Assembly: GCA_017445435.1 (NCBI GenBank)
Contig: JAFSUE010000075.1
Location: forward strand, 1 to 11,709
DNA length: 11,709 bases
Source: Selenomonadaceae bacterium
GTDB lineage: Bacteria; Bacillota; Negativicutes; Selenomonadales; Selenomonadaceae
Reading direction: 5' to 3'
Shown: piece after piece, positions 7,032 to 11,709 of the stretch
Numbering within the stretch: position 1 is the stretch's first letter
Layout of the letters: every line of letters begins with the position of its first letter
The notes under the pieces: generated by a model
What the model saw: only the letters and a program-made list of their open reading frames with translations
What the model was told of the DNA's origin: nothing
Databases searched by the model: none
Made by a program: the position numbers and the translations under genes

Positions 7032-7221
7032 GTGTTGAATAAATAGGTAGGAAAAATTTCAAGCTAAAAAATGAAGGTAATCAGCGGCATTTCCAGCGCC
7101 GCACCGCTACGCGGAATTAAGAATGCAGAATGCAGAATTAAGAATTAAAAATTAAAAATTAATCTTTTCTTTTGCGCCAAAAGAAAAGAAGTTTATAAAT
7201 AAAAAAATAATTATTCAACAC
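7032..7221 (-). repeat. MITE-like structured element, copy C
   Basis: The best-bounded copy: 190 bp with perfect 11-bp terminal inverted repeats (GTGTTGAATAA at 7032-7042, TTATTCAACAC at 7211-7221). It is in reverse orientation to copies A and B. In its own sense it reads: terminal repeat, a 12-bp perfect hairpin with loop GCG (7163-7189), a heptamer array (7114-7162), CCGCGTAGCGG, GGCGCTGG, AAATGCCGCTGATTACC, AGCTTGAAATTTTT, terminal repeat. It encodes no protein, so any transposition would have to be driven in trans. A target-site duplication is not obvious. It takes up most of the gap 6856-7409 between the HAD and porin genes. Confidence 0.75.
7114..7162. repeat. Heptanucleotide array inside element C
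   Basis: Seven in-register units: GAATTAA, GAATGCA twice, GAATTAA twice and AAATTAA twice. It stands where element A carries its own array, whereas element B has unrelated sequence there. Confidence 0.75.
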
Positions 7222-7224
7222 GTC

Positions 7225-7287
7225 CTAGCTTTTAGGTGTTAGCTTGTATGAAAATTTTAATTACGCATTACGCATTCCTAATTCCTA
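7225..7287. repeat. Heptanucleotide array between element C and the porin terminator
   Basis: Nine in-register units (CTAGCTT, TTAGGTG, TTAGCTT, GTATGAA, AATTTTA, ATTACGC twice, ATTCCTA twice). It begins 3 bp after the right terminal repeat of element C. The array at 5307-5362 likewise begins 3 bp after element B. Confidence 0.7.
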
Positions 7288-7290
7288 ATT

Positions 7291-7321
7291 AAAAAAAAAG
7301 ATCTTTGATTTCTCAAAGACC
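7291..7321 (-). terminator. Rho-independent terminator of the porin gene
   Basis: On the minus strand GGTCTTTGA (7313-7321) pairs with TCAAAGATC (7300-7308, one G-U pair) around a GAAA tetraloop, followed by nine T residues (7291-7299). It lies about 90 nt past the porin stop. Confidence 0.9.
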
Positions 7322-7409
7322 CTACAAAATATTTTTTATTTATGCGTTATCTGTTCGCAAAATATCTTTCAATTATTTTTCAAAAGTTCAAAGTGCGTTT
7401 ACTGTCGGC

Positions 7410-8930
7410 TTAGAAGAAGAATTCAACACGACCGAAGATTTTTCTATATTTTTCGCCGCCAGTGATGTATTTGCCATCGCCGTAACGTGCAAGGAGACCA
7501 ACGTTTTTGAACGGAGCCCAAGCTGCGCCAATGTGCCAGCCTTTAGTTCCTGTACGAATATCATCAGTCTGATCACTTGCAATACCTACGTTTGAACCGA
7601 ATTTGCTGTAACCAGCCCAGACAGCCCATTGACCTTTTTCGGAAGCATCAGCATAGTTGCCGTAACGTGCGAGAACGTCCCAAGCGTCTTTTTCATTGTC
7701 AGCTTTGCCGTTTCTTGCATAAGCGCCATGAAGAACCATCTTGTCAGTGAAACGATAGCCAAGGCTTACGCTCCAAATGCTAGCTTTGGTATTTTCAGCA
7801 TCATCGCTGTAGAAGAAGTTAGCAAAGTCATTGTTCTTTGCGTAAGCATAACCCATGCCGCCGTAGAAACCACGATCGCCAGGATCAGAATAACGTACGC
7901 CGATTCTTACAACAGAAGATTTAGCATTGCCGTATTCAGGAAGAATAGCTGTGCTAATTACGCCGTCATTAACAGCAGTGGTAAGGTAGCTAGCTTCATT
8001 CTCTGAATTGACAGAGTTGACACGACCAGCAGTAATGGTTGCTTTCCATTTGGAACCGAATTCCAATTCACCACCAGAGATAACGCTATCAAACGCGATA
8101 CCGTCTTCAACAGGCGGGCAGAATTCAAAACGACCAGCTTTAACCGTGAATTTATCCCATTCGCCTTGTACCCAAGCGCGTTTCAAAGTAACGTCGTTAG
8201 TAGTGTCATTGCTCATATCGCCGCTAGCATCAAGACGAGCACGTACTGACCAGTGACCATGACGGTATCCATCATCACTAGGAGCTAAATCGTTGCCAGT
8301 TGCAACCCAGCAGTTGTCGTCGACATAAGCGACTGGTTCAAGACGGAAGACGTAACCATTACTGGTCTTTTTATCACGTCCACTATCTTTAAGTTTGAGG
8401 TGATGATAGGTGTATTCAACTTTGCCATGCCATTGTACTTTGTCTGAATGATCTCTCAAATCGTCAACGCGAACGCCGAGAAGTTCGAGTTCATCTTGCA
8501 GATAGTAAACAAGGGATTCCAATTCAGCAAGTCTGTTAGCGTCGATAACTGCGCCATTGCTAAGTTGGAAAGGAATAACAGTACCGTCAACTACACGACG
8601 TACGCCGCTGTTGTCAACGAAAGTCCATTGATGACCTTTCAACTGAATTGCAAACGGGCTGGATTCGCCTTCAATACGAGCAAGCGTCTTTGCAATCATT
8701 TGCGCCATTTCGTAACGGGTAATGTTTCTGCCGCCGACGAATTTGCCATTCAAGCTAGCGTCCGAGTTGTCGTAACCAGTGATGATACCAGCTTCTGCCA
8801 AACCCATAACGGACTGATACGCCCAGTGATGATCGTTGACATCGCTGAAAGGATTTTGTGCTGCAAAGCTAGGAGTCGAAACACCAAGAATAACAGCTGC
8901 TGCCAAAGCGGAAACTACAGACTTTTTCAT
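7410..8930 (-). CDS. SLH-domain outer-membrane porin (OmpM/Mep45 type)
   Basis: A 506-residue outer-membrane protein typical of Negativicutes, combining a channel with an anchor to the cell wall. A signal peptide (1-23, ending STPSFA before AQN) is followed by one S-layer homology domain (about 26-85: FSDVNDHHWAY, GIITGYD, NITRYEMAQMI), which in this family binds polyamine-modified peptidoglycan. Next come a short coiled-coil linker (about 131-162, LAELESLVYYLQDELELL) and a long beta-barrel region rich in alternating aromatic strands. The last residues (GRVEFFF) end in Phe, the outer-membrane assembly signal. The ATG at 8930 is chosen because AGGAGG lies 9 nt before it; the ATG at 8939 directly abuts that site. 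It is likely an abundant protein, given its near-perfect promoter and strong terminator. Confidence 0.95.
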   Translation of the reverse strand: MKKSVVSALAAAVILGVSTPSFAAQNPFSDVNDHHWAYQSVMGLAEAGIITGYDNSDASLNGKFVGGRNITRYEMAQMIAKTLARIEGESSPFAIQLKGHQWTFVDNSGVRRVVDGTVIPFQLSNGAVIDANRLAELESLVYYLQDELELLGVRVDDLRDHSDKVQWHGKVEYTYHHLKLKDSGRDKKTSNGYVFRLEPVAYVDDNCWVATGNDLAPSDDGYRHGHWSVRARLDASGDMSNDTTNDVTLKRAWVQGEWDKFTVKAGRFEFCPPVEDGIAFDSVISGGELEFGSKWKATITAGRVNSVNSENEASYLTTAVNDGVISTAILPEYGNAKSSVVRIGVRYSDPGDRGFYGGMGYAYAKNNDFANFFYSDDAENTKASIWSVSLGYRFTDKMVLHGAYARNGKADNEKDAWDVLARYGNYADASEKGQWAVWAGYSKFGSNVGIASDQTDDIRTGTKGWHIGAAWAPFKNVGLLARYGDGKYITGGEKYRKIFGRVEFFF

Positions 8931-9079
8931 TTTGTACATCCTCCTTTAGATGACCTATGAAAAACAACTTTTAAAAAAACTTTAAAGAAAAACCTGTATC
9001 TGTCCAGTTCCGCCCCAAAGTCCTTTGTCTGAGTTTCCACGTTTCCTCCGAACTGACTTTGTAACGTCACCTTCAAGAT
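8931..9079 (-). promoter_or_regulatory. Structured 5' leader of the porin mRNA
   Basis: About 149 nt between the predicted start and the coding region. Two inverted repeats are visible: 9016-9022 with 9055-9061 (CAAAGTC/GACTTTG) and 9005-9010 with 9050-9055 (CAGTTC/GAACTG). They share position 9055 and cross each other, so they are alternatives or form a pseudoknot. I do not recognise a known riboswitch class. Confidence 0.5.
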
Positions 9080-9085
9080 GGGCGC

Positions 9086-9114
9086 ATTGTAATACATAAA
9101 TTTTTTATTGTCAA
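9086..9114 (-). promoter_or_regulatory. Strong sigma-A promoter of the porin
   Basis: On the minus strand a perfect TTGACA (9109-9114), a 17-bp spacer and TACAAT (9086-9091). The start is predicted near 9079. Confidence 0.9.
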
Positions 9115-9119
9115 GTGGC

Positions 9120-9340
9120 TTTTTAAATTTTTTTGTAAAATTTTTTCATTACAAATTCAGTTAGGCGTAGCAAAGACTTTGAGAACACGAAAAATATTTT
9201 TTTCACTTATACGAATTTTCGCTTAAAAATTTTTTAATAAACATTAAAATAAGCTGAAAATTGCATTGAATCTTCAGCTAAACCGTACTTTATAAAAAAT
9301 TTGATTGACTAGGAATTTTCTGTTTGTTAAAATTCAATCA
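9120..9340. other. AT-rich spacer without a recognisable gene
   Basis: No open frame with a ribosome binding site is seen on either strand. The only structure noted is a 7-bp inverted repeat, AGCTGAA (9252-9258) with TTCAGCT (9273-9279). Read on the minus strand it is followed by a T-rich stretch and could be a weak backup terminator between the small peptide gene and the porin promoter. Confidence 0.4.
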
Positions 9341-9369
9341 TTGATACAACTATCATATCCTAAATAAAA
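9341..9369 (+). promoter_or_regulatory. Candidate promoter of the plus-strand small RNA
   Basis: TTGATA (9341-9346), 17 bp, ATAAAA (9364-9369). The -10 is poor (the alternative AATAAA is offset by one). The spacing to the CTAG start motif at 9377 mirrors that of the strong facing promoter on the other strand. Confidence 0.4.
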
Positions 9370-9375
9370 AAGAGA

Positions 9376-9455
9376 ACTAGTCGGTGTCGCATGTCGGCTA
9401 CATCTCATCAGTAAAATTTAACGTCGAAGTGCCGCCGTGCGAGGGCGGCTTTTCT
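9376..9455 (+). ncRNA. Candidate antisense RNA facing the hydrophobic-peptide mRNA
   Basis: Predicted RNA of about 80 nt from the promoter at 9341-9369 to the hairpin at 9431-9449 plus its T tract. It would overlap the 3' end of the facing peptide mRNA. Its arm GCCGCCGT (9431-9438) can also pair, using two G-U pairs, with ACGGTGGT near the 5' end of that mRNA. Its own first 30 nt closely resemble the start of the peptide mRNA. The type I antitoxin role is inferred from layout alone; no expression evidence is available. Confidence 0.4.
9431..9453. terminator. GC-rich hairpin shared by the convergent small RNAs
   Basis: GCCGCC (9431-9436) pairs with GGCGGC (9444-9449) around a 7-nt loop. On the plus strand it is followed by TTTT, giving a good terminator. 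On the minus strand the tail is not T-rich, so termination of the peptide mRNA there is less certain. It lies 8 bp beyond the peptide stop codon. Confidence 0.65.
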
Positions 9456-9457
9456 AC

Positions 9458-9532
9458 TTAATCCTTAAAAAAGGCGTCGTAGATAATAGCTATCGTCTGC
9501 AAAACAGCACAGATGACGAGAATAATCTCCAT
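9458..9532 (-). CDS. Small hydrophobic peptide, candidate type I toxin
   Basis: A 24-residue frame, MEIILVICAVLQTIAIIYDA then FFKD, is almost entirely one membrane-spanning helix with a charged end (Asp, Lys, Asp). An excellent ribosome binding site (GGGAGGTGAT) precedes the ATG, and a near-perfect promoter drives it. Length, composition, a masked SD, a GC-rich hairpin right after the stop, and a convergent short RNA are the shared features of type I toxin peptides (Fst, TxpA and 'holin-like toxin' groups). The peptide lacks the usual Fst signature, so I do not assign it to a named family. The expected action is at the cytoplasmic membrane. An alternative is a small regulatory membrane protein. 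Confidence 0.65.
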   Translation of the reverse strand: MEIILVICAVLQTIAIIYDAFFKD

Positions 9533-9539
9533 AGCTATC

Positions 9540-9563
9540 ACCTCCCAACCTAAATTGAGAGGT
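9540..9563 (-). promoter_or_regulatory. Hairpin masking the SD of the small peptide
   Basis: In the mRNA ACCTCTCAA (complement of 9555-9563) pairs with TTGGGAGGT (complement of 9540-9548) with one G-U pair and a 6-nt loop. The second arm contains the ribosome binding site, so translation should be low until the structure is opened or processed, as in known type I toxin mRNAs. Confidence 0.7.
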
Positions 9564-9588
9564 AACCGACCACCGTCTAGCTAAAAAA

Positions 9589-9616
9589 ATTATATTGATA
9601 AAAATTTTTTAGTCAA
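9589..9616 (-). promoter_or_regulatory. Promoter of the small peptide mRNA
   Basis: On the minus strand TTGACT (9611-9616), a 16-bp spacer and TATAAT (9589-9594). The start would be near 9581-9582, just before the CTAGACGGTGG sequence. It overlaps the region immediately upstream of the divergent TonB gene, so the two could interfere. Confidence 0.85.
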
Positions 9617-9628
9617 GTTTATAGGGCA

Positions 9629-10303
9629 ATGAAATACAAAACAAATTTATTTAAAGCAATGTTAATGTCAATCGCGCTACATTGTGTTTTAGCGGTCGTC
9701 GTAATATTTATATTCCCAAAAATTTTTCCAGCGCCTGCCGTTCCAGAAGTTAAACCTATCGAATGGGTGGACGTAGATTTATCCGACGAAGTGACGGCGA
9801 TTGATGAACCTGTCATTACTGCGCCGCTGGAAAATAATTCGGCAGATGAATTTAACTTCGCGCCGATTGAGTTGCCGCCGCTTGAAATTCCAAAAGTTGA
9901 GCCGTTGCCGCAACTTGAAATCTTCAAGCCGCCTGCTCCGCCGCCAGTTCAACCTAAAATTGAAACGCCGCCAAATGTTGACGCTGAAAAAATTTCTGAT
10001 TCAAATGATGAGCCGACAGAAAATCAGCAATGGGTTTCAGTGCCAACTTTAATATTGGCTGTATATCCTGAAGAAAATTTTGGATACACGGGCGAAATTA
10101 TGATAATGGCAACGATTGGCAAAGACGGCAAAGTTAAAGACGCTGAACTTGTCTTTCCTACTGGAAACAATGACGTTGATTCTGCCGCGCTTGACGCCGC
10201 TAAAAAGTGGACTTTCAAGCCTGCACTTGACAAAGACGGTAAGCCGACGGAATGTAGCTACTCTATTATTATGAACTTCAAAAAAATTTTTGGCGAAGAT
10301 TAA
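9629..10303 (+). CDS. tonB: TonB-family energy transducer
   Basis: A 224-residue protein expected to carry inner-membrane proton-motive energy to outer-membrane receptors. The N-terminal anchor (about 9-30) contains S14-x3-H18, the spacing of the essential Ser/His pair of TonB. A long acidic, proline-rich periplasmic spacer follows (about 36-125, with runs such as KPPAPPPVQP). The C-terminal TonB domain (about 135-224) includes YPEENFGYTGEIMIMATI, DGKVKDAEL, DSAALDAAKKWTFKPA and a final strand. No exbB, exbD or receptor gene is present in the window. The ribosome binding site is weak (AGGG, 2 nt from the ATG). Its promoter is unclear: a TTGATA/TTTATA pair at 9595-9623 lies so close that the mRNA would be leaderless. 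It diverges from the small peptide gene. Confidence 0.92.
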   Translation: MKYKTNLFKAMLMSIALHCVLAVVVIFIFPKIFPAPAVPEVKPIEWVDVDLSDEVTAIDEPVITAPLENNSADEFNFAPIELPPLEIPKVEPLPQLEIFKPPAPPPVQPKIETPPNVDAEKISDSNDEPTENQQWVSVPTLILAVYPEENFGYTGEIMIMATIGKDGKVKDAELVFPTGNNDVDSAALDAAKKWTFKPALDKDGKPTECSYSIIMNFKKIFGED

Positions 10304-10406
10304 ACGCATTTCATAAAACTTTCAAAATTTATAGATTGGCACGAAAAAAATTTAACCGCCGTATTTAAAATAACGATAAAATTTTTTGAAGGGAGAGGTG
10401 GTCACT

Positions 10407-11709
10407 ATGGCAAATGCAAATACTAAATTAATGCCGATACAGATTCGCCCGACAAATACAACAAATTCTACGTCGCGTCCTCAAGTCGCCCATTCCAATC
10501 GCGCAAATTCTAATTCAAGAAATTATAGATCAAATACTTCTGCGCGGAATGAAAAAAATAATTTCGGTGCAGAATTGGACAAGGCTAACGCTCAAGTTAA
10601 TCAGGCGCAACAACAATCTGATGAAGTTCAAGCCGCCGCTGAAACTGCTGAATCAGCGCCAGTCGACGAAATGGTTAAAACGTCATCTCATGGAAAGAAA
10701 AATAATCAGCAAGACGCGCCTCGACAAAATATTTCTAATCAAACCGATGAAAAAATTTCTCAACCTGTCACGGAAAATTTAAATGCAGAAAATGTAGCAT
10801 TAGACGCCGTCACAAAAATTATTTCCCCTACCATTCAGCCGCAAGTTGAAACTGAAATTCCTGTCGACGTTCCACAAAATATTCCTAGCGATATTCCTAA
10901 AAATATTCCGCAAAATCTTTTACAAAACGTTGACAAAAATATTTTGCAAAACGTTCCGCAAAATTTAAACGTTGACGCGGAAGTTGTTACGGAAAATATT
11001 TCTGCGCGGGTTACTCCAACAATTCCAACCGCTGAAATTCCGCTTGACGCTGATAAAAATATTTCTACGCAGTTTGAAAATTCTACGCCGCAAATTAAAG
11101 TTGATTTGCAAACTGAAAATCTTGTCAATCTTGATGAAGGCGTTCAAGATAAAATCCCTGACGTAGCGGAAAATCTGCCGACGCTTGCAACTTCCGCTGA
11201 TATGGCGTTTTACTTCACGTCAAGCACTGAAAATCTTTTGGCAAGTAACACGCCAGCAGTTGAAGTTCAAAGTTCAAATTTAATGTCGATAATGCCGCAG
11301 GGTAAAGACGATAAAGCGCAGTCAATGTTAAACTTTTTAAGCGGCAGAACGTGGCAGTCTGTCAAGTCAACTGACGACGTACCAGCGCAAAATCTTAACT
11401 TGCAAAATCTTGAGCCGCAGACAGTACAGCCCGCGCAGAATCAATCACAAAATTTATTCCCGATTCAGCCGAACTTTCAGCCGCGTCCACTTAACATTCA
11501 GCAAGCGCCAGTTCAAACCGTACAAACTGACTTGCAACCGAATTTAAATCAAGCGCCTGTTCAAAATTTCGTACAATCAAATTTGCAAGCGCCAGTTCAA
11601 ACCGTACAAACTGACTTGCAACCTACGATGAATCAAGCGCCTGTTCAAAATTTCGTACAACCAAATTTGCAAGCGCCAGTTCAAACCGTACAAGCAATGA
11701 CGGATAATC
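10407..11709 (+). CDS. Asn/Gln/Pro-rich low-complexity protein (partial), possible FliK-type
   Basis: The frame is open for 434 codons to the right edge. The start ATG follows GGGAGAGGTGG, a strong ribosome binding site, by 5 nt. There is no signal peptide. The N-terminus is basic and Asn/Ser/Arg-rich (about 1-45), then acidic and Gln-rich. About 155-190 there are nine tandem tetrapeptides of the type VPQN/IPKN/ILQN, and from residue 366 a 28-residue tandem repeat. A short more ordered patch (about 235-315) includes FLSGRTWQSVK. Long, disordered, Gln/Pro-rich N-terminal halves are typical of flagellar hook-length proteins (FliK), whose conserved C-terminal domain would lie beyond the edge. 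That is only a guess; a large secreted or scaffold protein is equally possible. Confidence 0.75.
   Translation, partial: MANANTKLMPIQIRPTNTTNSTSRPQVAHSNRANSNSRNYRSNTSARNEKNNFGAELDKANAQVNQAQQQSDEVQAAAETAESAPVDEMVKTSSHGKKNNQQDAPRQNISNQTDEKISQPVTENLNAENVALDAVTKIISPTIQPQVETEIPVDVPQNIPSDIPKNIPQNLLQNVDKNILQNVPQNLNVDAEVVTENISARVTPTIPTAEIPLDADKNISTQFENSTPQIKVDLQTENLVNLDEGVQDKIPDVAENLPTLATSADMAFYFTSSTENLLASNTPAVEVQSSNLMSIMPQGKDDKAQSMLNFLSGRTWQSVKSTDDVPAQNLNLQNLEPQTVQPAQNQSQNLFPIQPNFQPRPLNIQQAPVQTVQTDLQPNLNQAPVQNFVQSNLQAPVQTVQTDLQPTMNQAPVQNFVQPNLQAPVQTVQAMTDN
10869..10976 (+). repeat. Nine tandem tetrapeptide (12-bp) repeats
   Basis: Inside the partial right-hand gene, successive codons read VPQN, IPSD, IPKN, IPQN, LLQN, VDKN, ILQN, VPQN, LNVD. 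The hydrophobic residue every fourth position with Asn at the end suggests a regular, extended or solenoid-like stretch. Confidence 0.7.
11502..11693 (+). repeat. 84-bp in-frame tandem repeat
   Basis: Two full units (11502-11585, 11586-11669) and 24 bp of a third (from 11670), nearly identical in DNA. Each encodes 28 residues made of two related halves, both starting QAPVQ. The near-identity points to recent slippage or recombination, so copy number may vary between strains. Confidence 0.9.

Noticed and set aside
7388..8960. Long antisense reading frames opposite the porin gene
   Set aside because: The minus-strand gene has a signal peptide, SLH motif, promoter, ribosome binding site and terminator; the opposite frames have none of these.
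8931..9079. A c-di-GMP (GEMM) riboswitch in the porin leader
   Set aside because: Tempting given the EAL gene, but the conserved GEMM core sequences are not present.
9392..9415. A tiny plus-strand frame (MSATSHQ) inside the candidate antisense RNA
   Set aside because: Seven codons with no ribosome binding site; the RNA reading is far more likely.
10335..10352. TTGGCACG as a sigma-54 -24 element
   Set aside because: The required GC at -12 is absent at the right spacing.
10353..10379. A sigma-28-like promoter before the right-hand partial gene (TAAC, 15 bp, AACGATAA)
   Set aside because: It would support a flagellar gene, but matches are only 3/4 and about 5/8 in AT-rich DNA, so chance is a fair explanation.

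Overview
The window looks like part of a chromosome of a low-GC, diderm Firmicute, most likely a Negativicutes member (Selenomonas/Phascolarctobacterium-type). The reasons are: an outer-membrane porin whose N-terminus is a peptidoglycan-binding SLH domain (OmpM/Mep45 type), a TonB protein, Gram-positive-style AGGAGG ribosome binding sites and near-consensus sigma-A promoters, and AT-rich spacers. No finer placement is possible from sequence reading alone.

Layout. Minus strand, from the left edge: start of a membrane-anchored protein (1-107, cut by the edge); a large sensor/c-di-GMP phosphodiesterase with two extracytoplasmic solute-binding domains, a degenerate GGDEF and an intact EAL (416-3373); glutamate dehydrogenase gdhA (3615-4964); a UbiX-type flavin prenyltransferase (5359-5925); a frameshifted C-terminal scrap of a WbsX/GH99-like protein (5964-6099); a HAD-IA phosphatase (6160-6855); the SLH porin (7410-8930); and a 24-residue hydrophobic peptide (9458-9532). 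Plus strand: a solitary TonB (9629-10303) and the beginning of a long Asn/Gln/Pro-rich protein (10407 to the edge), possibly a FliK-type hook-length protein. The protein genes are mostly monocistronic, with recognisable promoters for the EAL protein, gdhA (-10 only), HAD and porin, and intrinsic terminators behind gdhA and the porin.

The spacers are the unusual part. First, six in-phase arrays of degenerate 7-bp repeats lie between genes and directly abut the stop codons of the EAL, gdhA and ubiX genes; in the EAL gene the array supplies the last codons. Second, three copies of a roughly 190-230 bp structured element (near 227-412, 5074-5303 and 7032-7221) share a long GCG-loop hairpin whose arms differ between copies yet stay perfectly paired, plus a conserved right-hand module; the third copy has perfect 11-bp terminal inverted repeats, like a MITE.

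The best candidate for a small undescribed system is the 9341-9616 locus. A strong minus-strand promoter drives a short mRNA with its Shine-Dalgarno (SD) sequence locked in a hairpin and encoding the hydrophobic peptide. A facing plus-strand promoter would make a short RNA ending in the shared GC-rich hairpin. This is the architecture of a type I toxin-antitoxin module. Oddly, the two convergent RNAs begin with nearly the same sequence. The gdhA mRNA shows the same SD-masking theme, with an 11-bp perfect hairpin at its predicted 5' end.
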